Shown in pieces: positions 51,256-59,672 of a stretch of 64,000 nt of DNA. This DNA is from JAFEBO01 sp044221315. GTDB taxonomy: Bacteria > Planctomycetota > Phycisphaerae > Phycisphaerales > UBA1924. The stretch spans positions 1 to 64,000 of the forward strand of contig JBGAPK010000008.1 of assembly GCA_044221315.1 (NCBI GenBank), in the 5' to 3' direction. A program made the translations under genes and the position numbers. A model generated the notes under the pieces. The model was not told where the DNA came from. It did no database searches and was given only the letters and a program-made list of their open reading frames with translations. The first letter of the stretch is position 1. Each line of letters begins with the position of its first letter.

Positions 51256-52890
51256 TTGAAGACACCAACTGTTGCGATCGTGGGGGCGGGGCCGGGCGGG
51301 CTGGCCGCCGCTGTTCTCCTGGCCGCGAGCGGGGCGAAGGTCACGATCTTTGAATCGCAGGAGCAAGTTGGCGGCCGGACGGCGAGGATCACCAGCCGTG
51401 CGGCGAACGGAGACGAGTATCACTTTGATACCGGGCCGACGTTCTTCATGATGCCGTACGTGCTGGAGGAGGTCTTTGCCGCGGCCGGACGCCGGCTGGG
51501 CGATTACGCCGAGCTCAAGCGTCTGGACCCGATGTACCGGCTGGTGATGGTCGGGCGGAACGGGAACGGCGAGCCGCTCGTGATCGATACGACGCAGGAC
51601 ATCGCGGAGATGTCGCGCCGGCTGGGCGAGGTCAACGCGAAGGACGGCGAGAATTTTTCCCGGTTCATCGCCGACAACCGCTACAAGCTCCGGTACAGCG
51701 AGAGCATCCTGCGCAACCCGATGCGCTCGCCGCTGGATCTGTTCGGGAAAAAGACCTGGCGCGATACGCTGAAGGTTGGCCCGGTGCTGAGGCCCGACCT
51801 TTCCGTGCACCAGTTGCTGGGAAAATACTTCACCGATCCGGCGACCAAGTTGGCCGTGAGCTTCCAGAGCAAGTACCTGGGCATGAGCCCGTACGACTGC
51901 CCCAGCCTGTTCACGATCCTGCCGTTCATCGAGTACGAGTACGGCGTCTGGCATCCGGTGGGCGGGTGCAACGCTCTGATGGACGCGCTGGCGGAGGTCG
52001 CCTGCGAGCACGGGGCAGAGATCCGGACCAGCGCGCCGGTTGAAAAGATCGAGTTCCGAGGGCAGCGGGCCACGGGCTTGGTGGTGGGCGGACGACCTCA
52101 GCAGTTCGACCACGTCGTACTCAACGCCGACGCAACGTTCGCCATGAAAAAGCTGATTCCCGAAGAGGTGCGTGCAGCGGGCGGGAAGGCCTATTCGGAG
52201 GGCGGGCTGGACTCGCGCCGGTATTCCTGCTCGACGTTCATGCTGTATCTCGGCGTGGAGGGCGAGGTGAACCTGCCGCACCACACGATCTGCATCGCGG
52301 AGGACTACGAAAGGAATCTGGAGCAGATCACCAAGACCGGCGAATTGCCGAAGGATCCGAGTTTCTATGTGTGCAATCCGAGCGCATTGGATCCGACGCT
52401 GGCGCCGGAGGGGCACAGCGCGTTGTACGTGCTGATCCCGATCGCCAACCTGCAGCAGGCCGGGGCGGCCGGCGTGGATTGGAAGAAGGAACAGGCCGCG
52501 TACCGCGAGATCGCGCTTTCGCGGATGGAGAACGTGCTGGGAGAGAAGGCGCTCGGGGCGCGGTTCCGCGAGCGGATCCGCACCGAGGTGGTCTATACGC
52601 CCGAAACGTGGAAGCGGATGGGGATCAACTTCGGGGCGACCTTCAACCTCGCCCACAATTGGGGTCAGATGCTGCACAAGCGCCCGCAGAACAAATTGCC
52701 GTTCACGGAAAATGTGTACCTTGTGGGTGGCGGCACGCACCCGGGGAGCGGTCTGCCGACGATCTTTTTGTCTTCGCAAATCTCGGCGAAGATGTTGTGC
52801 GCCGAGGCGGGTCTTGAGTATGCGGGGGATGTGGCGCGGACGATGAAGGTGAGTCAGGGCCGGGCGAGAGAAATGTCCGCAATGGTCTGA
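51256..52890 (+). CDS. Phytoene/diapophytoene desaturase-like FAD oxidoreductase, second copy (CrtI/CrtP-like)
   Basis: This 544-residue protein starts at a TTG with GGAGAGCG upstream. FAD motif VAIVGAGPGGLAAAVLL and ESQEQVGGRTARI; C-terminal carotenoid-desaturase block NVYLVGGGTHPGSGLPTI. It diverges from the other copy at 38210, so the two may act in successive steps, as CrtN and CrtP do (desaturation, then terminal oxidation). No other carotenoid gene is adjacent. Substrate length (C30 or C40) cannot be told from sequence features alone. Confidence 0.84.
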   Translation: MKTPTVAIVGAGPGGLAAAVLLAASGAKVTIFESQEQVGGRTARITSRAANGDEYHFDTGPTFFMMPYVLEEVFAAAGRRLGDYAELKRLDPMYRLVMVGRNGNGEPLVIDTTQDIAEMSRRLGEVNAKDGENFSRFIADNRYKLRYSESILRNPMRSPLDLFGKKTWRDTLKVGPVLRPDLSVHQLLGKYFTDPATKLAVSFQSKYLGMSPYDCPSLFTILPFIEYEYGVWHPVGGCNALMDALAEVACEHGAEIRTSAPVEKIEFRGQRATGLVVGGRPQQFDHVVLNADATFAMKKLIPEEVRAAGGKAYSEGGLDSRRYSCSTFMLYLGVEGEVNLPHHTICIAEDYERNLEQITKTGELPKDPSFYVCNPSALDPTLAPEGHSALYVLIPIANLQQAGAAGVDWKKEQAAYREIALSRMENVLGEKALGARFRERIRTEVVYTPETWKRMGINFGATFNLAHNWGQMLHKRPQNKLPFTENVYLVGGGTHPGSGLPTIFLSSQISAKMLCAEAGLEYAGDVARTMKVSQGRAREMSAMV

Positions 52891-52967
52891 CGACTCCTGT
52901 GCGCGCTGCGCGGCGATTGCGACGCCGCCATCCGATCAACCGGAGCGCGGCCCCGAGCGGATGAAAA

Positions 52968-53038
52968 AGCCTGCGCTTGGTCCTTCGGAGACTCGGAGGA
53001 CACAAGAGCACGGACGCCGATCGTAAAAAACGCAGGCT
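52968..53038 (-). other. Inverted repeat with a 55-base loop (possible split terminator)
   Basis: AGCCTGCG at 52968-52975 pairs with CGCAGGCT at 53031-53038. On the minus strand the distal arm is followed by TTTT. The loop includes CGGAGGACACAAGAGCACGG, a short-period repeat-like stretch. It lies downstream of the BtuF-like gene. Confidence 0.4.
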
Positions 53039-53058
53039 GGCAAGCGCTCCTGGCGCAT

Positions 53059-53080
53059 GAGCCTCGTCAGCGCGAGGCTC
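53059..53080. repeat. Family F hairpin, copy 3 (overlaps the 3' end of the BtuF-like gene)
   Basis: GAGCCTCG and CGAGGCTC arms with a 6-base loop. It gives the last codons (Gly-Ala-Ser-Arg) and the stop of the minus-strand gene. It is similar to the hairpins at 26009 and 54645. Confidence 0.5.
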
Positions 53081-54071
53081 CGTCCGCGTTGAACCCGCGC
53101 GCAAGCCTTTCCCACGGAAACCGGCGCGGAATGACCTCGGCCCGTCCGTTCAGCCATCCCACCAGAAACTCGAATGCATCCACGATCCGCGGCCCGGGCC
53201 GGTTGAACATCTCGTTTCCGTCCACGAGGGCAACGCGGCCGGAGCGCACGGCTTTCTGGCCCGCGAACCAGGGCTTGTTCATGAGCGCCGCGGCACACGC
53301 ACGCGTCCGCTCGAGGTTCACGCCGCAGGGGGCGATGACGATCGCGTCGGGATTGAGGGCTTCGATGATTTCCGGCGCCACACGGACTGACTTGCCCGCG
53401 GTGCGTTCGGCCATCTGCGGGCCCGCCGCCGCGCCGGCGTTTTCCTTCGCAACAGTCGTGTTGAGCGGGTGGCGACCCCCCGCGCGCTCGATCAACTGCG
53501 GCGTCCAGTGCCCGCCGACGAAGAGCGGATCGGTCCATTCGAGAAAGACGACGGTCGGCCCGTCCTCGAACGCGTTGACGAACTCACTCGCCGCAAACAT
53601 CCGCTCGCGTAGGCGGCCGACGGCATCGACCGACCCCGGCTCGAGTCCGACGGCCTTTCCGATGGTCAGCAGATCGTCGAAGATCGCCTCAACCGTCATC
53701 GGATTGAGGCTGACAATCTCCGGCCGCGGCGAAAGGTCATCGGCAACCCGTCGCACCGTTTTCAGATCTATCGAGCAGACCTCGCAGAGATCCTGCGTAA
53801 GAATGATGTCGGGCTTGAGATCGCGGAGGAGGGGCTCGTTGACCGAGTAGAGCGACCGCCCCGAATTCAATTGCTCGCGCACCTTCGCGTCGATGGCCGC
53901 CGGATCGCCGACCAATTCCGGCCCGATCGCCTGTGAAGTAAGCACCGGCAGCCGCTTCACAGATTCCGGATAGTCGCACTCGTGCGAGCGCCCGACAAGC
54001 AGACGCTCACCCCCGATCGCGCAGAGCGATTCGGTGGCGGAAGGAAGAAGACTGACAACGCGGAGCGCCAT
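53067..54071 (-). CDS. BtuF-like periplasmic/cobalamin-binding ABC substrate protein family
   Basis: This is a 334-residue protein. It starts MALRVVSLLPSATESLCAIG, the classic opener of cobalamin- and siderophore-type binding proteins (class III, BtuF/FhuD). Further matches are LVGRSHECDYP, EPLLRDLKPDIILTQDLCEVC and FLEWTDPLFVGGHWTPQLIERAGG. There is no evident signal peptide; this matches a group annotated as cobalamin-binding proteins without an export signal, so its location is uncertain. No BtuC or BtuD gene is in the window. The 3' end overlaps a hairpin. Confidence 0.82.
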   Translation of the reverse strand: MALRVVSLLPSATESLCAIGGERLLVGRSHECDYPESVKRLPVLTSQAIGPELVGDPAAIDAKVREQLNSGRSLYSVNEPLLRDLKPDIILTQDLCEVCSIDLKTVRRVADDLSPRPEIVSLNPMTVEAIFDDLLTIGKAVGLEPGSVDAVGRLRERMFAASEFVNAFEDGPTVVFLEWTDPLFVGGHWTPQLIERAGGRHPLNTTVAKENAGAAAGPQMAERTAGKSVRVAPEIIEALNPDAIVIAPCGVNLERTRACAAALMNKPWFAGQKAVRSGRVALVDGNEMFNRPGPRIVDAFEFLVGWLNGRAEVIPRRFPWERLARGFNADGASR

Positions 54072-54095
54072 GAGTAGAGCCGCAATGGTATTGAT

Positions 54096-54132
54096 CCGCT
54101 TTGCCGCTCTGCTGTTCCGCCGCTCTGCCAAT
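54096..54132 (-). repeat. Family B short-period repeat, copy 11 (inverted)
   Basis: CGCTTTGCCGCTCTGCTG then TTCCGCCGCTCTGCCAATC. It runs opposite to most copies and lies in the divergent gap before the cyclophilin gene. Confidence 0.7.
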
Positions 54133-54147
54133 CTCCTATCCTCCCGG

Positions 54148-54642
54148 ATGCAAGTCAAACTCACCACCAGTCACGGCGACATCGTCCTCGAACTCGACCC
54201 CAAGAACGCCCCGATCTCGACCGAGAACTTCATCGCCTACGTCAAGAGCGGCCACTACGACGGCACGGTCTTTCACCGCGTCATCGATTCCTTCATGATC
54301 CAGGGCGGCGGCCACACCCCCGACCTCAAGAAGAAGCCCACCAACGCACCCATCAAGAACGAGTGGAAGAACGGCCTCAAGAACACCAAGGGCACCGTCG
54401 CCATGGCCCGCCTCGGCGGCGACGCCGACTCGGCCACTTCTCAGTTCTTCATCAACACCGTCGATAACGCCTTCCTCGACCGTCCCCAGCCCGATGGCGC
54501 CGCCTACGCCGTTTTCGGCAAGGTCACCAAGGGCATGGACGTCGTCGAGAAGATCCGCAAGGTCAAGACGACAACCAAGCAGGGCATGGGCGATGTGCCC
54601 GTCGAGCACGTCATGATCACCAAGGCAGAAGTGCTGCTCTGA
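54148..54642 (+). CDS. Peptidyl-prolyl cis-trans isomerase, cyclophilin type
   Basis: This 164-residue protein has the complete bacterial cyclophilin pattern: VKLTTSHGDIVLEL, APISTENFIAYV, YDGTVFHRVIDSFMIQGG (catalytic Arg), then KGTVAMARLGGDADSATSQF, AYAVFGKVTKGMDVVEKI. It has no signal peptide, so it is cytoplasmic (PpiB-like). A Family B repeat lies just upstream. Assists protein folding. Confidence 0.93.
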   Translation: MQVKLTTSHGDIVLELDPKNAPISTENFIAYVKSGHYDGTVFHRVIDSFMIQGGGHTPDLKKKPTNAPIKNEWKNGLKNTKGTVAMARLGGDADSATSQFFINTVDNAFLDRPQPDGAAYAVFGKVTKGMDVVEKIRKVKTTTKQGMGDVPVEHVMITKAEVLL

Positions 54643-54644
54643 TA

Positions 54645-54669
54645 GAGCCTCTCGCGTGAGCGAGAGGTC
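54645..54669. repeat. Family F hairpin, copy 2
   Basis: GAGCCTCTCGCGTGAGCGAG then AGGTC. The stem CCTCTCGC / GCGAGAGG has a GTGA loop. Compared with 26009 (inverted), paired changes keep the stem. It begins 2 bases after the cyclophilin stop. Confidence 0.6.
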
Positions 54670-54744
54670 GCCCGGAAATAGATCGAGGCATGCGTACGGG
54701 CAAACAGGCTCGTTGTACGCCGCCAGGAAGATCTCAAGTCCGCG

Positions 54745-56409
54745 TCACCCGCCCGCGCCGTCTATCAAGTAAGCCGCCCACGCGCCGATCCGCCCCAAAC
54801 CATCCACCGGCGCAATCGCAAATGCACTCACGCCTGCCCCAATCTCAAACCCGCCCCCGAACAAGGCACCCGGCATCACGAAGAACGTCCAGTTCTCCCG
54901 GTGGCGCACCCACACCGCAATCCGTGCCACCGACCTTGGCTTCGCAAGGTCGGTGTCCGAAGCCCCTCCCCTGAGGGGAGGGGTTGGGGGAAGGGAGGGC
55001 GTTGCTGCCCCGTGCATCCGCTCTCGCACACACCACGCCACACTCACCTTTTTCTCATCGCCTCCGACCATAATCAGGATTTCCGGCGCTTTGCTTCCCT
55101 CGCCCGCGAGCCATGGTGTCTCCGGAATCAACGCCGGCTGCGCATAGACCTTTGCCAACTCCGTCCGCAGCCCTCCCCGATCCTCAAGAATCGGCCTCAG
55201 CGAAAACAGGATGTTGCCCGTCGCCCGGCGCTGCGCCCTGGCGCGTGTTAGATCAATCTGCTTCACGATCTCGTCCGCGGCCCACGCCGTTTTGGCCTCT
55301 TCGGGATTTCCCACGCGGCTCGCGTAGTTGCTCACCCACACATGCCGCTCTTTGATGTTCTCACCGAGCCACCAGTCGAGCAGGTTCTCGTACGGCTGAT
55401 CCGGCGCGTCGATCTTCCAATAGAGTTGGGGTGAGAAGTAATCAAGCACGCCCTCGCGCATCCACTGCCTCGCGTCCGCGTGCAGTTTCTCGACCGAATC
55501 CATCCCTTTCACGCCCTCGGGGTTCCCCGGTCGCCAGATCCCGAACGGCGCGATGCCCACCAGCGCGCCGGGCCTGATCCCCTTGATCTCCGCGTACCAG
55601 CGCCGAACGAAAGCGTTGATGTTCCCCTGCCGCCAATTGGCGACGTTCGGGGGCCGGATCGCCGTTCCCGGCGGCGCATCGGCCCGAAGACGCGCCGTGT
55701 ACCTCGTGTAGCTCGCATCATCCGGGAACGGCAGGTTGTCCTTCGGGTACGGATAGAAGTAGTCGTCGATCACCACACCGTCCAGGTCGTACCGCGTCAC
55801 GATGTCGCGGATCACCTTGAAAACATGATCCACCGCCTCCGGCTCGCCCGGATCGAGCCACTCGTACCCGTCGTACTCCCGAACAAGCTCGGGCCGCAGC
55901 TTCGCGATGGCGTTCTTCGCATCGGGCGACTCGGCCTTGAAGTGCCGCGCCCGGAACGGATTCACCCACGCGTGCACATCAATCGCCCTCTTGTGCCCTT
56001 CCTCGATCCATACCTCCAGCGGGTCCCAGTCCGCATCCGGCGCCTTGCCGTTTGCTCCCGTCAGATACTCGCTCCACGGCTCGATCGTGCTCCTGTACAG
56101 CGCATCAGCGCTCGGCCGCACCTGCACCAGGACCGCGTTGCAGTTGATCCCCTTCAGCACATCGAGATCGCGCACGATCTCCGCCCGCGCCTCCGCCGCG
56201 CTCAAGCCCTTCCTGCTCGGCCAGTCAATATTCTGAACCGTCGCGACCCACACGCCCCGGAACTCGCGCGGCACGGCCGGAATCTTCAGCCCCTCCATCT
56301 CCGCCGCACTCGCCTCGCGCCAAACCGACTGCGCCGCGGCCATCTGAACCGAGTAGTGCGTCGCCAACAGAACGGCGATCCCGAAACAAACATTCAGCAG
56401 TACCTGCAT
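54745..56409 (-). CDS. GHL10-family (DUF187) glycoside-hydrolase-like protein
   Basis: This is a 554-residue secreted protein. After a signal peptide (to about 26), the TIM-barrel-like GHL10 domain shows EFRGVWVATVQNIDWPS, VLVQVRPSADALYRS, HAWVNPFRA, YDLDGVVIDDYFYP and GIAPFGIWRPGN. Members are thought to act on bacterial cell-surface glycans (proposed, not proven for all). The C-terminal beta domain is split by a Family A element (about residues 471-485) with flanking non-conserved residues; strands resume at RIAVWVRHRENWTFFV. The ATG at 56409 is the only suitable start. Confidence 0.85.
   Translation of the reverse strand: MQVLLNVCFGIAVLLATHYSVQMAAAQSVWREASAAEMEGLKIPAVPREFRGVWVATVQNIDWPSRKGLSAAEARAEIVRDLDVLKGINCNAVLVQVRPSADALYRSTIEPWSEYLTGANGKAPDADWDPLEVWIEEGHKRAIDVHAWVNPFRARHFKAESPDAKNAIAKLRPELVREYDGYEWLDPGEPEAVDHVFKVIRDIVTRYDLDGVVIDDYFYPYPKDNLPFPDDASYTRYTARLRADAPPGTAIRPPNVANWRQGNINAFVRRWYAEIKGIRPGALVGIAPFGIWRPGNPEGVKGMDSVEKLHADARQWMREGVLDYFSPQLYWKIDAPDQPYENLLDWWLGENIKERHVWVSNYASRVGNPEEAKTAWAADEIVKQIDLTRARAQRRATGNILFSLRPILEDRGGLRTELAKVYAQPALIPETPWLAGEGSKAPEILIMVGGDEKKVSVAWCVRERMHGAATPSLPPTPPLRGGASDTDLAKPRSVARIAVWVRHRENWTFFVMPGALFGGGFEIGAGVSAFAIAPVDGLGRIGAWAAYLIDGAGG
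54957..54999 (-). repeat. Family A palindromic element, copy 11 (inside the GHL10 gene)
   Basis: On the minus strand: CCCTTCCCCCAACCC, then CTCCCCTCAGGGGAGGGG, then CTTCGGA. It is read in frame as PSLPPTPPLRGGASD, a different frame from the copies in parB, nrfA and the aminotransferase, yet with no stop. Confidence 0.85.
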
Positions 56410-56433
56410 GGGCGATTCATAGTCCCGCCGCCG

Positions 56434-56898
56434 TCACGGCACCCTGCACCGATCGCCCTCGCACACGATCTCCGGCCCGTCGCCGAGCAGTTTGCCCGCC
56501 CGCGCGCTGATCCACATCCGATTCCGCGCAAACCACCGATAGAACGCGTCCACAGCCGGCCTAACCAGAGGCCAGCCCGTCACGCTTATCGCCGCGCTGA
56601 CGCACTTTGACCACAACCCGCCGCCCCGCGCCACCGCCGCGTACGCCCGCCGGAAAACCTCCATCCCCGTCAGCAACTCCCCGTCCGCCCCAACACCGTG
56701 GATCTGGCCCATGAGAGCGTCCATCGAAACGCCCGACGCCCCCACCCCCGCGGCATCAAAGCCCGGTGCCGAGATGTCCGCGATCCGCAGCCGCCCCCGC
56801 CCCCCGTCCAGCCTCTGCATGAAGCGGGCCTCTCGCCGGCAGAGCGAGCACTTGCCGTCGATCAGGATGGTAAAGGCATCTTCCATCTTCCTCTGCAT
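56434..56898 (-). CDS. DCC family (DUF393) thiol-disulfide oxidoreductase-like protein
   Basis: This 154-residue protein has the family motif IDGKCSLCRREA (Cys17, Cys20; CxxC) at the N terminus, with a downstream helix-strand pattern (LRIADISAPGF) and MEVFRRAYAAV. The family is named for conserved D-C-C residues and is thought to be thioredoxin-like. The start MQRKME at 56898 is preferred; MEDAF at 56886 is the alternative. It stops 24 bases downstream of the GHL10 start on the same strand, so the two may be one transcript. Confidence 0.78.
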   Translation of the reverse strand: MQRKMEDAFTILIDGKCSLCRREARFMQRLDGGRGRLRIADISAPGFDAAGVGASGVSMDALMGQIHGVGADGELLTGMEVFRRAYAAVARGGGLWSKCVSAAISVTGWPLVRPAVDAFYRWFARNRMWISARAGKLLGDGPEIVCEGDRCRVP

Positions 56899-57026
56899 TC
56901 TTCGGCCGCGACCGGCCGGATGTTCACGGGGCCGCCGCGGACCAGGATTTTGCAAACATTCCGCGAGATTCCGGTAGATACTGACGCATAGCCCGGCCGC
57001 CCGCGGGGTTTCAAGAAGGAGCGCCC

Positions 57027-58238
57027 ATGTCCCGAATCGTCCGTATTGTCGTTCCGGCACTCGCCCTCTTCGCACCGGCGCAACTTCCACTCGCCGACAC
57101 ACCGGCGCACACCAGCGCCGCCATCGTCGGCGCCGGTCTGAACAACGCTCCGATCGTGGCACCGGTCAAGCTCGACCCGGATGCCGAGGGATATCAGGCC
57201 AACGCCTTCCGCATCGGCCAGGTGATCGTCGCCGGCCAGCCCAAGCAGGAAACCCTTGAAAAGCTCGCCAAGGAAGGCTGCACGCTCGTCGTCAACCTCC
57301 GCACGCCCGAAGAGATGGCCGACCACAACGAAGTTCCATTCGATGAGGCGCAGGTTCTCAAAGACCTCAACATCGAGTACGTCACTCTCCCCCTTGGCGG
57401 ACGTGACAGTTCCTTTGCACCGACATCCGAGGCCACCGACAAGTTCGCCGCGGCACTCGCCCGGCACGATCACGGACCCGTGCTGCTTCACTGCACCGTC
57501 GCCTGGCGCGCCAGCCACATGTGGGTGGCCTACCTGATCCGCTCCCGCGGCATGAGCCCGGAGGCCGCGCTCGAGAACAGCAAGCAACTTCTCGTCGGCA
57601 AGCAGCTCTTCGAAGACCTTGCCGACGTCAACGCGACCTACGGCATCACTCCCGGCGTCACGTTTGCCATGGCGCACACCGATCCGGCCGTCGCGAGCGC
57701 CGGCCTCAACAAGACCCCGATCGAAAAGGCCGCGAAGCTCGACGCCGACAAGGAGGGCTACAAGGCCAACGCCTTCCGCGTCGGCCCGTTCCTGATCACC
57801 GGCCAGCCCACGCAGGAAACACTCGAAAAGCTCGGCGCCGAAGGCTGCACGCTGGTCGTCAATATCCGAACTCCCGCCGAGATGGACGATCGCAAGCGCA
57901 CCCCGTTCGACGAGACCGAAGTCCTCAAACGCCTCAACATCGAGTACATCACGATCCCCTTGGGCGGACCGAACAACGCCTTCCCCTACACGCCGGAGGC
58001 CGTTGACAAATTCGCCGCGGCACTCGCCCGCCACGAGAAAGGCCCGGTCCTGCTCCACTGCCAAGTCGCATGGCGCGCCAGCCATCTCTGGGTTGCGTAT
58101 CTCATCCGCACGCGGGCCATGGACCCCAACGCCGCCTTCGAGTTCGGCAAGGACCTGCTCGTCAGCGAGCAACTGTTCGAAGCGCTCGCCGGCATCAAGG
58201 CCAACTACGCGGCACGCCCGCCCGTACCGAAGAACTAA
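57027..58238 (+). CDS. Exported protein with two tandem DUF442-type phosphatase-like domains
   Basis: This is a 403-residue protein. Signal peptide (about 1-24, ending LPLADTP). Two near-identical domains follow (about 34-225 and 233-400), each with AFRIGQVIVAGQP or AFRVGPFLITGQP, then TLVVNLRTPEEM or TLVVNIRTPAEM, a YVTLPLGG or YITIPLGG block, and an active-site-like HCTVAWR (His155-Arg161) or HCQVAWR (His344-Arg350). DUF442 (Blh-like) proteins share the fold of dual-specificity phosphatases with a Cys-x4-Arg loop. The catalytic activity here is inferred. Two copies in one exported chain are unusual. Confidence 0.8.
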   Translation: MSRIVRIVVPALALFAPAQLPLADTPAHTSAAIVGAGLNNAPIVAPVKLDPDAEGYQANAFRIGQVIVAGQPKQETLEKLAKEGCTLVVNLRTPEEMADHNEVPFDEAQVLKDLNIEYVTLPLGGRDSSFAPTSEATDKFAAALARHDHGPVLLHCTVAWRASHMWVAYLIRSRGMSPEAALENSKQLLVGKQLFEDLADVNATYGITPGVTFAMAHTDPAVASAGLNKTPIEKAAKLDADKEGYKANAFRVGPFLITGQPTQETLEKLGAEGCTLVVNIRTPAEMDDRKRTPFDETEVLKRLNIEYITIPLGGPNNAFPYTPEAVDKFAAALARHEKGPVLLHCQVAWRASHLWVAYLIRTRAMDPNAAFEFGKDLLVSEQLFEALAGIKANYAARPPVPKN

Positions 58239-58260
58239 TCTCTCCGGTCGGCCTTCAGGC

Positions 58261-58283
58261 TCTCTCTGCTCTGCTGCTCTATC
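58261..58283 (-). repeat. Family B fragment, copy 12 (inverted)
   Basis: TCTCTCTGCTCTGCTGCTCT, a partial copy in the 48-base gap between convergent genes. Confidence 0.55.
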
Positions 58284-58286
58284 TTC

Positions 58287-59672
58287 CTACTTCTCTTCCG
58301 CCAGCATCTTGAAATACCCGCGCAGCGCCGCCGACGAGGGCGCCGACTTATCGCCGCGCACTTCGGCGCCGGAGAACTTCGTGTACTCCGCCTTGATCCC
58401 CGCGATCAGAAGGTCCTTCTTCGGCTTGCCCGCCGCGATCCCCGCCCGCACCGCAAACCCCGTGATCCTGGAGTCATTGGGGAATTCCTTCATCGCCTTC
58501 TGCAGTTCTTCGCTCTCCCACGTCAGCGTCTTCTTCGCCTCCATGCCCGCGAGCACCGCCGCGGCGCACGTCGCGCTGTGCGCCAGTTCCCAACCCAGAC
58601 GGTCGATCTCCTCCATCTTCCCCATCCCCGGGTAGAGAAACGCCGCGGCCTCAAACGCGTCGGCGTCTTTGGTCTTCTTCGCGAGAGCGATGGTCCTCTC
58701 GCCCAATCGCGCCCGGGCCTCCTCCCGGCTGATCGCTCCCGAGAGCACCGCGTACTTGAGCAGCAGGCGAAGGCACCTTCCCTCCGTCGGCAGCGTGAAG
58801 TCCGCATCGATCAGGCACCGGTCTTCCTTGAGCAGCCTCCCGATCTTGTCCTTGTCTGGCTTGGGCACGCTCGCGCAGCGCGCCAGCGTGCGGGACTCGC
58901 GCACCGCGTCAGAAACTCCGGGCGGCAGCCACTTGAGCGTCGTCCGCTGGTCGTTCTCCAGGCACGGCTTGTTGGGCACCTCGGTCCACCAGTTGAACGG
59001 CCAGGCGCTGTCGAGCAGCAGGAGATCCACCGCCGCCTTCTCGTCGCCGCCGACCACCTTCTTCAGCAGCTCCTCGCGCTCCAATGGCGCGTCGCGCCCG
59101 GAGTTCACCTCGCAGACCATGACCTCGAACTGCTGGAGCGTCCCCGTCGGCGATTTCTGCGGCTCGGTCCACATCGCCAATGCCAACGCGATGTCCCCCG
59201 TCCGGATCGCGCAATCCGCCACCAGCCCGCGCAGCGGCACGTACCCCGGCCGGGCCGCCAGAGCCACCTTGTATGCCTTCAGTGCTCCCTCGTACTCCTT
59301 GGCCCGGTGCTGCTCGATAGCCCACTCGAACTGCGCGTCCATGTTCTCCGGGAGTTTTTCCGCCGCGCTCTTGTGGAGCGCGTAGCTCCGCTTCCGGTTG
59401 ATCCCAAAGAAGGCATTCCCAAGCATCAGTTCCTGCATCGGCGTCCGCTTCGCCTCAGGGAAGACGTCGAGGAGCACCTTGGTCGCCTCCTCGAACTTCC
59501 CCTCGACGAACAGCTTGTCGGCCTGCTGCGCCGCGGGCGTCAGCGTCTCTCCCGCGGCCTGCAGCTCCAGACGCGGATTCAACTCCACCGGCGGCGGATC
59601 CGTCTCCCGCGCCCCACTCCCGGCGCACACGCCGCACGCGGCGCACAACATTGCCAATCGCCAGCCCATCAC
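58287..59672 (-). CDS. Secreted TPR-like protein of unknown function
   Basis: This 461-residue protein has a short signal-like N terminus (MMGWRLAMLCAACGVCAGSG), then ADKLFVEGKFEEATKVLLDVF and helix pairs with the alpha-alpha spacing of TPR repeats (about 50-175: YALHKSAAEKLPENMDAQFEW, AKEYEGALKAYKVALAARPG). The C-terminal half is helical with several Trp and Cys. The start may also be the second Met. It overlaps the upstream CorC gene by 4 bases at its start, so the pair is translationally coupled. Confidence 0.68.
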   Translation of the reverse strand: MMGWRLAMLCAACGVCAGSGARETDPPPVELNPRLELQAAGETLTPAAQQADKLFVEGKFEEATKVLLDVFPEAKRTPMQELMLGNAFFGINRKRSYALHKSAAEKLPENMDAQFEWAIEQHRAKEYEGALKAYKVALAARPGYVPLRGLVADCAIRTGDIALALAMWTEPQKSPTGTLQQFEVMVCEVNSGRDAPLEREELLKKVVGGDEKAAVDLLLLDSAWPFNWWTEVPNKPCLENDQRTTLKWLPPGVSDAVRESRTLARCASVPKPDKDKIGRLLKEDRCLIDADFTLPTEGRCLRLLLKYAVLSGAISREEARARLGERTIALAKKTKDADAFEAAAFLYPGMGKMEEIDRLGWELAHSATCAAAVLAGMEAKKTLTWESEELQKAMKEFPNDSRITGFAVRAGIAAGKPKKDLLIAGIKAEYTKFSGAEVRGDKSAPSSAALRGYFKMLAEEK

